The notes: generated by a model from the letters alone, not told the origin. A stretch of 64,000 nucleotides of DNA from CALDTK01 sp963837005 (GCA_963837005.1 CAWIMC010000001.1:372001-436000), one strand, 5' to 3'; positions 34,464 to 43,760 are shown, numbered from the stretch's first letter. Numbers and translations: made by a program.

Positions 34464-35870
34464 ATGCCGAAGCACTTGAGTTTCCCGGGCCTCTGGGCCT
34501 GCCTCGCGTTCGTGGTTGCCTGCGGGGCTTGCCAGCGCAACGCTGCCGAGGTCGACCGCCCCTCAGAATCCTACGATCACATGGCCCCCACCGCCCCGAG
34601 CCGCCTCCACATCCCCGTCCACGTGACACGCAACGCCCTCGTCGAAGTCGTCAACGCGCAGCTCCCCGCCACCCTCATCGACGAGTCTGATTTCGGGGGC
34701 TACGGTGTCGAGATGAAGGTGGTCCGCGCCGGTAGACTCGAACTCGCCTTTCGGCAAAACCTCGCCGCACCCACCGAGGCCCCGCGCCTCTACTACGAGG
34801 TCCCGCTCAAGATCAACATCAAAAAAAACGCCCTCATTACGACGCTCAAGGCCGACGGCGAACTGACGATAAAGTTTTCCACTGTCCTCGGCCTCAAGCC
34901 TACCTGGGAGGTCACGTCCCGCACCGAACTGCTCGGCTACACATGGACTCGCCAGCCGCAACTCAACGTGGGCGGTCTGAGTATCCCGATCGAAGGGCTT
35001 ACCTCATCGATTATTAGCCGCGCCAAACGCGAGATCGCCGCAGGCATCGACAAGGGTATCCAAGACAACATTTCTCTGCGGCCTGCTCTCGAGGCCACCC
35101 TCGAAGGTCTGTCGCAGCCCCAGGTCTTAAGTGCCGACTTTGGTGGCTACCTACTCGCACAACCGTCGAGCCTCGGCATGGCTCCGCTCTCGGAGCGCGA
35201 GGGGGGCATTGGCACCGTGTTACAAGTCGACCTCTTGCCGCTGCTCGGTTTGGGTGTCGCGCCGACTTCCGTCAAAACCCCTAAGCTCCCGCCTAACACC
35301 GGCGTCGCGGACGCAAAAGATCGCTTCGACCTCAGCATCCACAGCTTGCTCGGATTCAAGGAGATGCAACAGGTTTTGGCGAAAGCCATGGTCGACACCA
35401 CCCTGAGCCAAGGAGGGCGCAGCGCCACGATCCGCGAGGTCGATGTCTACGGACAGGGGCCCCGGCTCGTCATCGGTCTGCGGATGACGGGCGACTACAC
35501 CGGCTGGGCCTATCTGCGAGCGCGCCCCGTGTTCGACGCGGACAGCGAGCGCATGGAACTCAAAGATGTGGACGTGACGCTCGACACCAAAAACTTGCTC
35601 TACCGCTCGATCGGGGTGCTGTTTCGTGGGCGTATCGTGAAGGCGCTCGACCAACAGATCGGCGACCAGGTAGCCGCGCAACTCGAGGCCGCCCGCCTGG
35701 CCATCGCCGACCAACTCAACGGTGCCGAAGTGATCCCAGGCGTTCGCATCCGCGGCAGAGCAGACCAGGTCCGCGTCACCGAGGCGCTCGTCACTAAAGA
35801 TGGGCTCAGCGCCGAGATCAACTTCAGCGGTAGCCTCGCCGTACTCCTGGAGCGAATCCCAGTGGAGTAA
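34464..35870 (+). CDS. DUF4403 family lipoprotein
   Basis: 468 residues. The lipobox is near residue 20-23 (VVACGACQ). The body matches DUF4403 in outline: SRLHIPVHVTRNALVEVVNAQ at the start, LIDESDFGGYGVEMKVVRAG, YYEVPLKINIKKN, and repeated lipid-binding-like beta/alpha segments. Members are periplasmic or outer-membrane proteins found beside envelope genes; the role is not established. Motif copies at 34746-34760 (AFRQN) and 35373-35387 (VLAKA), in opposite orientations. Confidence 0.75.
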   Translation: MPKHLSFPGLWACLAFVVACGACQRNAAEVDRPSESYDHMAPTAPSRLHIPVHVTRNALVEVVNAQLPATLIDESDFGGYGVEMKVVRAGRLELAFRQNLAAPTEAPRLYYEVPLKINIKKNALITTLKADGELTIKFSTVLGLKPTWEVTSRTELLGYTWTRQPQLNVGGLSIPIEGLTSSIISRAKREIAAGIDKGIQDNISLRPALEATLEGLSQPQVLSADFGGYLLAQPSSLGMAPLSEREGGIGTVLQVDLLPLLGLGVAPTSVKTPKLPPNTGVADAKDRFDLSIHSLLGFKEMQQVLAKAMVDTTLSQGGRSATIREVDVYGQGPRLVIGLRMTGDYTGWAYLRARPVFDADSERMELKDVDVTLDTKNLLYRSIGVLFRGRIVKALDQQIGDQVAAQLEAARLAIADQLNGAEVIPGVRIRGRADQVRVTEALVTKDGLSAEINFSGSLAVLLERIPVE

Positions 35871-35979
35871 GCCCCCGGGCTTGCGTGAGGGTTACGGGAA
35901 GCACAGACCTGCTCTTCGAGTCAGCAGCGGTGCCCCAACCTCATCGCTAAGCGGCTTCGTGCGCCCGAGCCCCGTGTAG

Positions 35980-36546
35980 TCAATGCTCGTGATCGTGATC
36001 GTCCACGGCCTCTCCTTCTCCAAAGTCCTCCTCGTTGAAGTTCTCCTCGAAAAGGAGCGAGCTGTCAATCGGAAGCCCTGCCTCCGAGCTCGGTGGCGGT
36101 GTTGGAGCGTTCGCACCAACGCGCGTGAACTCCAGGCGGCGCTGCTTGCCTTTGTCCATCATCAGCAAGTGCAGCCGCAAACTATCGAGCGCTACGACGC
36201 GCACGCGTTGCGGACCGCCTGCGGAGGCGTCGTCGGAGGTGGTCGTAAGGAGATCGCCTTCGAGCCCGTAGGCTCCGTTTTCGAGATGGTCCAGCGTCGA
36301 ACTGTAAACATAGCGTCGATCTTCGCCAAAGGCTAGGCTCACGTCCTCGAGGTTCACATCGACCGTGTCTCCTTCTTCTACGAGAATTTCAGCCTGCCAG
36401 GTGCCGAAGAGTTCGGGGGTCCGGTCTTCGGTGCAAGCGGCGAAAGCGAGGCTAACTGCTAAAACAACTGCTGTTGGAGTAAGAAGAAGCCAGCCCCGGC
36501 CAAGAAGCCCGCGAGCGCTATGTAGGAGACGTTCTTGAGATACCAT
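35980..36546 (-). CDS. Hypothetical lipoprotein
   Basis: 188 residues. A long leader is followed by LLLTPTAVVLAVSLAFAACTED, a signal peptide with Cys as the lipobox. The mature part reads like a lipocalin-type stress protein (ELFGTWQAEILVEEG, HLENGAYGLEGDLL, RLEFTRVG) and ends in an acidic, histidine-tipped tail (DDHDHEH). Its 5' end overlaps the 3' end of the NhaD gene by 88 bp. That is large, and a non-ATG start further down is possible. No recognised family. Confidence 0.55.
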   Translation of the reverse strand: MVSQERLLHSARGLLGRGWLLLTPTAVVLAVSLAFAACTEDRTPELFGTWQAEILVEEGDTVDVNLEDVSLAFGEDRRYVYSSTLDHLENGAYGLEGDLLTTTSDDASAGGPQRVRVVALDSLRLHLLMMDKGKQRRLEFTRVGANAPTPPPSSEAGLPIDSSLLFEENFNEEDFGEGEAVDDHDHEH

Positions 36547-37931
36547 ATGAAGTCGATCTTTTCCATGCCCATCGCGGCCACACCCGCCGCCGAGCCGATG
36601 ATCAGCATCGAGCCGCCCGTGCCCGCGCAGTAGGCTACGAAGTGCCAGAGGGTGTTGTCCTCCCCGAAGGCGTACATCCCCATCGAAGCCGCGACGAGCG
36701 GCACGTTGTCAATCACGGCCGAGAGGAAGCCTAGTAATACGATCACGATGTTCTGGTTGGCGAGCGGGCTGTCGAAAATCGTCACCGCAGTGTCGAGTCG
36801 CTCGGCCAGACCCTGGAGCAGGCCGACGGTCTCCCCGGTCATCATCGACGTAACCGCGACGCTCTCCAGTCCGGCCACAGCCACGAGGATACCGAGGAAG
36901 AAAAGGATACTCGACAGTTCGATGCGGCTCAGGGCGTGGTGAGCACTGTAGACGTGGCCGTCGGTGGCTTTGTCGAAGTCCTCGGAGGGGTGGACAAATT
37001 CAGAAACTAGCCAGACCACCCCGAGTCCGAGCATCATGCCGATGTAGGGTGGAAGGTGGGTGATCGTCTTGAAGATCGGCACACTGATCAACGCACCGAC
37101 ACCGACAAAGAGCATGGTTTTGCTGGAAAGCAGACGCTCCTCCTCGGCCTCCGCGGCTTCATCGTGCGGGGCAGCTGTGACGTGGCCTTTAAATGCCGGC
37201 AATAAAGTCGCAATGAGAAAAGGCACTGCCGTACAGATAATCGACGGGAGGATAAGATGCTCGATGAGGCCTACCGTGGAGACTTTCTTCCCGATCCAAA
37301 GCATCGTTGTGGTGACGTCGCCGATCGGAGACCAGGCACCGCCCGCATTGGCGGCAATGACGGCCAGCGACACGAACCACAGTCGTTCCTCCTTGACGGG
37401 CACGAGTTTACGGAGCAGGCTCACGAGCACAATGGTGCAGGCGAGGTTGTCGAGCGTGGCGCTGAGGAAGAAGGCCAGGATACAAACCAGCAGCAACAAG
37501 GTCTTCTTCTTGGTGGTCCTGATGCGGTTGGTGATTACCGCGAAGCCCTTGTGCAGGTCGACGAGTTCGACGATGGTCATCGCGCCGATGAGGAAGAAGA
37601 GGATCTCGGCGACCTTGCCGATATGGTGCAGCAGCACAGGTTCGATGGCGCTGTGCTCGTCCTCGGCGTGGCCCTCTTCAGCCGATACGGTGGCATCACC
37701 GTCGGGCGAAAGTTGTGCCTGAGGCTCGATGGCGCTGTTTTCTAACACCGCTGAAACCGCCTCCGCATTGGAGTGATCTGCGCCGACGACCTCGAGGCCT
37801 CCAGAGGCGATAAAGGCCCAGATCAGGGAGCCCATGATGAGTGCGGGAACGGTTTTGTCGAGTTTTAGCGGATGCTCAAAAACGATGGCGAGGTAGCCAA
37901 TGACGAAAATAGCGACTAGAATAGCGATCAT
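36459..37931 (-). CDS. nhaD: NhaD-type sodium/proton antiporter
   Basis: 490 residues, about 12 membrane helices. Family blocks include KTVPALIMGSLIWAFIASGG, ILFFLIGAMTIVELVDLHKGF, LSATLDNLACTIVLVSLLRKL, NAGGAWSPIGDVTTTMLWIG and FLSAVIDNVPLVAASMGMY, the last containing the conserved Asp-Asn-Val-Pro. A cytoplasmic or periplasmic acidic/histidine insert (about 60-95) precedes the second helix. It exchanges sodium or lithium for protons, consistent with a marine or saline host. No dispersed motif copy occurs in the gene. Confidence 0.92.
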   Translation of the reverse strand: MIAILVAIFVIGYLAIVFEHPLKLDKTVPALIMGSLIWAFIASGGLEVVGADHSNAEAVSAVLENSAIEPQAQLSPDGDATVSAEEGHAEDEHSAIEPVLLHHIGKVAEILFFLIGAMTIVELVDLHKGFAVITNRIRTTKKKTLLLLVCILAFFLSATLDNLACTIVLVSLLRKLVPVKEERLWFVSLAVIAANAGGAWSPIGDVTTTMLWIGKKVSTVGLIEHLILPSIICTAVPFLIATLLPAFKGHVTAAPHDEAAEAEEERLLSSKTMLFVGVGALISVPIFKTITHLPPYIGMMLGLGVVWLVSEFVHPSEDFDKATDGHVYSAHHALSRIELSSILFFLGILVAVAGLESVAVTSMMTGETVGLLQGLAERLDTAVTIFDSPLANQNIVIVLLGFLSAVIDNVPLVAASMGMYAFGEDNTLWHFVAYCAGTGGSMLIIGSAAGVAAMGMEKIDFIWYLKNVSYIALAGFLAGAGFFLLQQQLF

Positions 37932-38001
37932 CGGGTCAGTTGTGGGTCGAGTTCGGCGGAAGGTAGCGTAATGCTAAAGTTGGGCGGAAGATATTTGCGG
38001 C

Positions 38002-39012
38002 ATGGTAAGTATCGGCCGTCACCAGCTCGGAGAGTTTCCGTTGTTGCTCGCGCCCATGGAAGACGTGAGCGATCCGCCCTTTCGTGCGCTGTGCAAAGAA
38101 CAAGGTGCAGACGTGATGTACACGGAGTTTATCTCGGTGGAGGGCCTCATCCGCGACGCGGAGAAGAGTGTGCAGAAGTTGGACATCTACGACGAGGAGC
38201 GCCCGATCGGCATCCAGATCTTCGGGGCCGAACTCGACTCCATGCTCGAGGCGACCGACATCGTCAACGAAGCGCAGCCGGAGTTTTTAGACATCAACTT
38301 CGGGTGCCCGGTCAAGAAAGTGGTCTGCAAGATGGCCGGCGCGGGCATCCTCCAGGACATCGACCGCATGGTGTCACTCACCAAGGCCGTCGTCGACCGG
38401 AGTAGCCTCCCGGTAACCGTCAAAACGCGCCTCGGGTGGGACGACGACACGATTAAGATTAAGGAGGTCGCCCAGCGCCTGCAGGACGTGGGCGTGCAGG
38501 CGCTCTCGATTCACGGGCGGACCCGCAAGCAGATGTACAAGGGCGAGGCGGACTGGCGGCTGATCGGTGAGATCGCGCAGGACCCGCGCATCCACATCCC
38601 GATCTTCGGCAACGGCGACGTCGACTCCCCCCAGAAGGCGCACACCTACCGCCACCGCTACGGCGTGCAGGGCATCATGATCGGCCGCGCCACGATCGGC
38701 TACCCGTGGATTTTCCGTGAGATCAAGCACTACATGGCCACCGGTGAGGTGCTCGACCCGCCTACCTTGGAGGAGCGCGTCGCTGCCGCCCGCCAGCACC
38801 TACGCCACAGCGTGGAGTGGAAGGGCGAGCACGTTGGCGTAGTCGAGATGCGGCGGCACTGGGGCAACTACTTCCGCGGGTTTGAGAATGTGAAGGTGTT
38901 TAGGAGCAGGCTCGTGACAGAGTTCGAGCCGGCGTTGCTGGAGGAGGTGTTGGACGAGCTGTACGCTTGCTACAGTGCCGAGGAGGTATCTTTAACGCAT
39001 GAATACGCTTAA
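38002..39012 (+). CDS. dusB: tRNA-dihydrouridine synthase
   Basis: 336 residues. The TIM barrel starts FPLLLAPMEDVSDPPFRALC. The catalytic Cys sits in DINFGCPVKKVVCKMAGAG, with VTVKTRLGWDD, LSIHGRTRKQMYKGEADW and IFGNGDVDSPQKA forming the FMN and tRNA site, and GIMIGRATIGYPWIFREI near the C-terminus. It reduces uridine in the D-loop of tRNA using FMN and NADPH. It overlaps the start of the following Uma2 gene by 14 bp. The Dus subtype (B rather than A or C) is my judgement from the motif spelling. Confidence 0.92.
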   Translation: MVSIGRHQLGEFPLLLAPMEDVSDPPFRALCKEQGADVMYTEFISVEGLIRDAEKSVQKLDIYDEERPIGIQIFGAELDSMLEATDIVNEAQPEFLDINFGCPVKKVVCKMAGAGILQDIDRMVSLTKAVVDRSSLPVTVKTRLGWDDDTIKIKEVAQRLQDVGVQALSIHGRTRKQMYKGEADWRLIGEIAQDPRIHIPIFGNGDVDSPQKAHTYRHRYGVQGIMIGRATIGYPWIFREIKHYMATGEVLDPPTLEERVAAARQHLRHSVEWKGEHVGVVEMRRHWGNYFRGFENVKVFRSRLVTEFEPALLEEVLDELYACYSAEEVSLTHEYA

Positions 39013-39691
39013 CGAACGATACTCTGCCGAGGACGTGCTCCAACACGTCGATGATCCGTCCTCCTTTATTGAGGCATTCAAGATTGCGCTCGTGCGCCGA
39101 GAGGAAGCCAAACAGGCTTTTATTAACCGCTTAACGCCGGAGGTCAAGGCCGAATGGATCGGCGGCGAGCCCGTGTTCCACTCTCCCGCTCGGCACGCCC
39201 ACAATGCCGCGCGAAACGCGATCGAAACGCTATTCACCACGCGTTGGGCGGGGAGCGATCTTGACACCGTGTCGTCCGAAAAGGCAATGATGCAGGTCGG
39301 TGAGGATCTATACGAGCCCGATGTCGCTATCTGGATTAATCTTTCGGAACCGTTCGATAACGAGATGATCATTTACCCACCCTGCAACTTAGTTGTCGAG
39401 GTGCTTTCTAAAAAGACAAAAGAAAAGGACCGAGGCATCAAATTTATTAATTACGCGAAAGCCGGAGTCGACGAATATTGGATCGTCGATGCCGAGAAAG
39501 AAACTGTTGAAAGATACCTCAACGAGGACTCGGCTTATGCGATTGAATCGATTTACGGGTTAGGGGATATAATTTCCTCGGAAGCTCTCGGAGGCGCGGA
39601 ACTCCCTGTGGGCGCGTTCTTCTCACAGTCAAGTTTCGCGGAGGCGCTTGTGGGAATGTTGACTCTCCTCAAAGATCGGCTGTCCAATTAG
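38999..39691 (+). CDS. Uma2-family (DUF820) protein, second copy
   Basis: 230 residues. Core motifs: EWIGGEPVFHSPAR, LYEPDVAIW (metal Asp), NLVVEVLSKKTKEKDRGIK (catalytic Glu and Lys) and NYAKAGVDEYWIVDAEKETV. It shares the helical leader and the LTPEVKAEWI block with the protein at 3682-4368, so the two are paralogues. The gene starts inside dusB and is translated in another frame, suggesting translational coupling. It is richer in AT than its neighbour and has no dispersed motif copy. Confidence 0.82.
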   Translation: MNTLNERYSAEDVLQHVDDPSSFIEAFKIALVRREEAKQAFINRLTPEVKAEWIGGEPVFHSPARHAHNAARNAIETLFTTRWAGSDLDTVSSEKAMMQVGEDLYEPDVAIWINLSEPFDNEMIIYPPCNLVVEVLSKKTKEKDRGIKFINYAKAGVDEYWIVDAEKETVERYLNEDSAYAIESIYGLGDIISSEALGGAELPVGAFFSQSSFAEALVGMLTLLKDRLSN

Positions 39692-39705
39692 ATCCAAATC
39701 GTGAT

Positions 39706-40335
39706 TCAGTTCCGATCGATCGGTCGTTGCCTCGGTGCCTGATCCGTATAGTTATAATGGCGATACTCCGCCGGTAGGCCGTACTTATTTGTCACATGGA
39801 CCGTCGACTTCGGGAGGCGCCCCATCGCCTGCTCGAGTTTGATCGCGAGGATGTCGCGAGCGTCGATCGGCGAGCGCGAAGGAGCAAAGTCGATGTCCAG
39901 CGTGTAGAGGAGTTCGCCAGTCCGCCGGTCCGAGACTGAGACGGCGACCGTCGAGATACGATTGGTCGTGGCGCGGCCCGTCACCACCGCGACGCAGTCG
40001 GTCGTGGGTGTGTCGAACAGCTGCGTCCTGATTGGTAGCGTGATCTGTTTGCGGTAGCTGGTGTCGAGCGTGGAGATGACTACCTCCGGACCCACTGCCG
40101 GTGATACGATCGTTCCGTCGGTAAACGGCGCGTAATTCACTTCCCGCAAGGCCGCCGCCACCACGTCTATAAGTGGCTTGGACGCCGCGTAGTCCCCCTC
40201 GGCAGCGACCACGAGCACAGTCGTGCGCACCTCGCGATTCGGGAGGGCACCGAAGGTGGTGAGTTGGGTATGTGCGATGCAGCCGACTATCAAAGTAGTT
40301 AGGATCAGCGCTGAACTACAAAGCACACTTTTCAT
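39706..40335 (-). CDS. Hypothetical lipoprotein, pair member 2
   Basis: 209 residues with a lipoprotein-like N-terminus (SSALILTTLIVGCIAHT). The middle contains DTSYRKQITLPIRTQLFDTP, and SDRRTGELLYTLDIDFAP lies toward the end, aligning with equivalent stretches in the gene upstream. The start codon overlaps the stop of that gene by 4 bp, so the two are co-translated paralogues. The DxxTGxLxY pattern recalls DUF4136-like outer-membrane lipoproteins, but I would not assign a family. Confidence 0.6.
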   Translation of the reverse strand: MKSVLCSSALILTTLIVGCIAHTQLTTFGALPNREVRTTVLVVAAEGDYAASKPLIDVVAAALREVNYAPFTDGTIVSPAVGPEVVISTLDTSYRKQITLPIRTQLFDTPTTDCVAVVTGRATTNRISTVAVSVSDRRTGELLYTLDIDFAPSRSPIDARDILAIKLEQAMGRLPKSTVHVTNKYGLPAEYRHYNYTDQAPRQRPIDRN

Positions 40336-40862
40336 AGTTCGCCACTTGCGACGCCCCGGCCCCTAGCTTGCGCGATCCTGAGCTCTTTGTTGAGCGCGGA
40401 TGTAAAGGAAGAAAGATTATTAATGTTGGGCGAAGTCATAGTCATGCTATACCACAGTCTTCCAGTCTTACTATCTACGAAATTAAGATTTATAACGTAC
40501 CGGGACCACGAAACTAAACTAGCCGCGAGCAGCAAGGTTAATTCCGTATTCGGTGTGGGGTACAAGGTCGTCGTATATGGAACTTGCGTGCGGGACTGAA
40601 AAGTAGTGTCGCCCGTGCGTACGATCCTATCGGGTCCGTCAATCGCCCGAAGGACGGAGCCGTCGAGATACGGTTCCATCCCGACGAGTTCTAGAGATCT
40701 CGAGACCTCCTGTACGAAGCGCTGCGCATCCGCATCCTGTGGGATTAACAGGACACGTAGCCTCGCAGGCACCTCCGGCAGCGACCCGTTACTCGTCGTC
40801 CGCAGAGAACCGCTACAACCGGCTGCGCTAAGTACAACGCACAGTAGATAAAGAATTTTCAT
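40332..40862 (-). CDS. Hypothetical lipoprotein, pair member 1
   Basis: 176 residues; signal LYLLCVVLSAAGCSGS with a lipobox Cys. TGDTTFQSRTQVPYTTTLYP and NFVDSKTGRLWYSMTM parallel the downstream paralogue at 39706-40335. Lower GC than neighbours. Likely envelope-located; function unknown. Confidence 0.6.
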   Translation of the reverse strand: MKILYLLCVVLSAAGCSGSLRTTSNGSLPEVPARLRVLLIPQDADAQRFVQEVSRSLELVGMEPYLDGSVLRAIDGPDRIVRTGDTTFQSRTQVPYTTTLYPTPNTELTLLLAASLVSWSRYVINLNFVDSKTGRLWYSMTMTSPNINNLSSFTSALNKELRIAQARGRGVASGEL

Positions 40863-41010
40863 AGGTTCGTGTGTATTTGGCTCGGACTGTAAACTTATAG
40901 TTAAGCACTCGTCGAAAGTCTTACCAAATACTTAAAAGTTCAGCTTCCCTAGCTTGCCCTGCACCAAAGTGCACCATGCCCAGCCCGCAAGCCCCGCACC
41001 CCCGACGAGT

Positions 41011-41102
41011 CCAACTAGGCGAAGCCGCCCAACTAGGCGAAGCCGCCCAACTAGGCGAAGCCGCCCAATTAGGCAACGCCGCCCAAACAGCCCGCAGGCC
41101 GC
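41011..41102 (-). repeat. 18-bp tandem hairpin repeat (family A), 4-5 units
   Basis: Three identical units CCAACTAGGCGAAGCCGC (41011-41028, 41029-41046, 41047-41064), a variant with GGCAACGCC (41065-41082) and a degenerate unit with GCC-CGCA-GGC. Read on the minus strand each unit is TTGGGC, a GGC-TTC-GCC hairpin, then TAGT, the same layout as the arrays at 58441-58605 and 58644-58863. Lies in the 293-bp gap before cca. Nothing else is seen in 40863-41010. Confidence 0.88.
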
Positions 41103-41155
41103 CCACTTAGCGAGCGAAGCGAGCGCCCTTTCCCCCCTACCTTCGCGCCCCTTCG

Positions 41156-42559
41156 ATGAAACTGGACCTCCTCCCGCACGAAGACGAGCTGTTGCGCGCC
41201 ATCGGGGCTTGCGCCAAAACACTCGACTACCCAGCCTTTGCAGTGGGTGGATTCGTGCGCGACAAGGTGCTCGGGCGGCACTCCGGCGACATTGACATCG
41301 TCTGCGTCGGCAGCGGAATTGCGCTCGCCGAAGAGGTTTCTCGGCGGCTGTCGGGGGCCTCCGCAGCAAAGACCTACGCTCGCTACGGGACGGCGATGGT
41401 GCGCGTCGGCGAGGAGGAGATCGAGTTCGTAGGGGCACGGCGGGAGAGCTACTCGCCCGACAGCCGCAATCCAGTGGTCGAGGACGGGACCTTGGAGGAG
41501 GACCAACTCCGCCGTGACTTTACGATTAACGCCCTCGGGATGAGTCTCGCCGAGGTGGACTTCGGAACAGTCGTCGACCCCTTCGATGGCCTCGGCGATC
41601 TGAACAGAAAGCTCATTCGCACGCCGCGCGACCCCGCCCAAACCTTCGACGACGACCCCCTGCGTATGCTGCGGGCGGTGCGATTTGCGACGCAACTCGG
41701 CTTTGAGCTGCACCCCGAGACGAGCGCCGCGATAAAGCGTTTTGCCGAAAGGCTCCAAATCATCACCCCCGAGCGCGTCCACGTCGAGCTCAACAAAATT
41801 CTGCTTTCGCGAAAACCGTCGGTCGGTCTGGCGCTGCTTAGCGAGACGGGACTGCTCGAGCACGTGCTCCCGGAATTGGAAGCCATGCACGGGGTCGAGC
41901 GCCTGGCGGGTGTCGGGCACAAGGATAATTTCTGGCACACGCTCGCCGTGGTGGACAACCTCGCGGATCGTTCGGACGACCTGTGGCTCACGTGGGCGGC
42001 CCTCCTCCACGACATCGCCAAGCCGCGGACCAAGCGTTTCGAGCACGGCACCTGGACCTTCCATGGTCACGAGGTGCAGGGCGCCAAGATGGTCCCCAAA
42101 ATATTCAAGCGCCTCAAGCTGCCGCTCGACGAGCAGATGCGCTTCGTGCAGAAGATGGTCCGATACCACCAGCAGCCGATTGCGCTCACGCAGGAGATCG
42201 TCACAGATGCGGCCATCCGACGACTGCTCTTCGAGGTCGGCGAGGACATTGACGCGCTGCTAACGCTGTGCGAGGCCGATATTACGAGTGGCGACGATCG
42301 CAAGGTGCGCCGCTACCTCCGGCAGTACGCCACCCTTCGCAAGCGCATCACCGAAGTCGAAGAACGTGACCATCTCCGCAACTGGCAGCCACCCATCTCC
42401 GGGGAGGACATCATGGGTGCCTTCGGCATCGGCCCGAGCCGGCAGGTCGGGGAGATCAAAAACGCGATCCGCGAGGCGGTGCTAGACGGTGAGGTCCCAA
42501 ACGAACGCGACGCCGCCTGGGCCTTAATGCTGAAGCTCGGGGGTGAAATGGGGCTGTAG
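41156..42559 (+). CDS. cca: CCA-adding tRNA nucleotidyltransferase with HD domain
   Basis: 467 residues. The nucleotidyltransferase head has FAVGGFVRDKVLGRHSGDID, the DxD metal pair in SGDIDIVCV, and RRDFTINALGMSL with RMLRAVRFATQLGFEL following. A C-terminal HD phosphohydrolase domain has LTWAALLHDIAKPRTK. It adds or repairs the 3' CCA of tRNA, fitting the tRNA-Arg gene here that lacks the last encoded A. A TACCTTCG box lies 10 bp before the start. Motif copies at 41206-41220 (GCAA loop) and 41739-41753. Confidence 0.92.
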   Translation: MKLDLLPHEDELLRAIGACAKTLDYPAFAVGGFVRDKVLGRHSGDIDIVCVGSGIALAEEVSRRLSGASAAKTYARYGTAMVRVGEEEIEFVGARRESYSPDSRNPVVEDGTLEEDQLRRDFTINALGMSLAEVDFGTVVDPFDGLGDLNRKLIRTPRDPAQTFDDDPLRMLRAVRFATQLGFELHPETSAAIKRFAERLQIITPERVHVELNKILLSRKPSVGLALLSETGLLEHVLPELEAMHGVERLAGVGHKDNFWHTLAVVDNLADRSDDLWLTWAALLHDIAKPRTKRFEHGTWTFHGHEVQGAKMVPKIFKRLKLPLDEQMRFVQKMVRYHQQPIALTQEIVTDAAIRRLLFEVGEDIDALLTLCEADITSGDDRKVRRYLRQYATLRKRITEVEERDHLRNWQPPISGEDIMGAFGIGPSRQVGEIKNAIREAVLDGEVPNERDAAWALMLKLGGEMGL

Positions 42560-42617
42560 CCGCGTCCGATCATTCTCGAACGGTGCCGTAAGTGTCGCTG
42601 GGCCCTCTCGTAGGCTC

Positions 42618-43760
42618 CTACCCAAACACATGCGGCACGAACTCAGCTCCCGTATCGATGACGAGCCCGCCCTGCCGTCGGTAGGCCAGGCCACAGCCTT
42701 CGCCCGCCCAGTACACGCCGGCCTGGTAGACCCACCCCGCGCTGTCCGTAGGCAACTGGGTATAAGCCTGCCACATGTTTGGCCCGACATCTCCATTTTC
42801 TGCCGAACTCACCGCGCTCGCCGCCTCGCGCACTACTCGAACGTTGGACCCCTCGCAGCCCCAGAGTGGTTTCAAAACGTAGTCTCGAAGTCCGGCAGGT
42901 GGCGTACCCAGTCCAGCGGGTAGGAGGTGCGGGTGCTCAGAAAAACGGTCGTGCAAGTGCGCCAGCATCGCCTTCGACTGCATTAGGGCGGCGTACGGCG
43001 GGTTGAGCACGACTACTTCGTCATCACGGATCAATCCGTCGAGCAGGTCCAAAAGCTCCGGTTCCTCGCGATCGATCCAGTCCCAGGGCACGATCTTTAT
43101 CACGACATCGTAGCGGAGCCACTCGTCTTCGTTGAGCTGACGGAAGACGCCCTCTCCGGGGGCGAAGGTGACGCTGGGCAGATGGGCGACGTGTGCTTCG
43201 TAGCCCGCACGCGCAAAGGCCTCCTGCAGGACGAGGGCGTTGTCGTCGTCCTCCGGGTAGCCGAGAGTGACGACCAGGGCGGTGCCGGTGAAACTGGCCG
43301 GCACGGTGTCTAGCACTCGGCGCGTGAGGGTCGCGTCGATCTCGTTCCAGCAGGGCCGTCCTCTGTTTTGCCAGGCCTGTACGCGTGCGGCTTCCGCCAA
43401 AACCGTCGCCGTGTCCGCATTGAACTCGATAAGCTTCGCCGAAGTCCCATCTATGACGCCGCTCAGGTCGAAGCGGCCGTAAAGATGGGGGTGCCGCTCG
43501 CGGTGTTGCCAGGTGTGCGCAGCCAACGCCCACAGTTTTGGCGAAAGCCCAAATCGAGCGTCGAACGATCCGCCGAGCAATTCGTCGACCGCAGTGTGGA
43601 AGAGGCCGTATAACTGCTCAGCAGCTGCGCAGTACGCGTCCAGGTCTGCCTGGGAGCACTGGACGGCGTGCTCTCCCCAGTACTCCGGCTCCACAGAGCC
43701 CGCGAAGCCCCGCAGTCCCAAGATCCGCAACCGTTCTGGCCGGGGGCAGCGCGTGGGCAC
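42618..43760 (-). CDS. Glutathionylspermidine-synthase-like ATP-grasp protein (YgiC/YjfC family)
   Basis: 380 residues from GTG 43760, close to the 386 of E. coli YgiC. The ATG at 43964 would overlap the upstream gene and adds unrelated sequence. Family blocks: LWALAAHTWQHRERHPHLYG, LIEFNADTATVLAEAA, VVIKIVPWDWIDREEPEL, VLNPPYAALMQSKAMLAHL and DYVLKPLWGCEGSNV (ATP-grasp). The protein ligates a peptide or amine; the substrate is unknown. It follows a ygiB-like lipoprotein gene by 19 bp, the gene order seen in enterobacteria. Motif copies at 43389-43403 (GGAA loop) and 43535-43549. Confidence 0.85.
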   Translation of the reverse strand: MPTRCPRPERLRILGLRGFAGSVEPEYWGEHAVQCSQADLDAYCAAAEQLYGLFHTAVDELLGGSFDARFGLSPKLWALAAHTWQHRERHPHLYGRFDLSGVIDGTSAKLIEFNADTATVLAEAARVQAWQNRGRPCWNEIDATLTRRVLDTVPASFTGTALVVTLGYPEDDDNALVLQEAFARAGYEAHVAHLPSVTFAPGEGVFRQLNEDEWLRYDVVIKIVPWDWIDREEPELLDLLDGLIRDDEVVVLNPPYAALMQSKAMLAHLHDRFSEHPHLLPAGLGTPPAGLRDYVLKPLWGCEGSNVRVVREAASAVSSAENGDVGPNMWQAYTQLPTDSAGWVYQAGVYWAGEGCGLAYRRQGGLVIDTGAEFVPHVFG

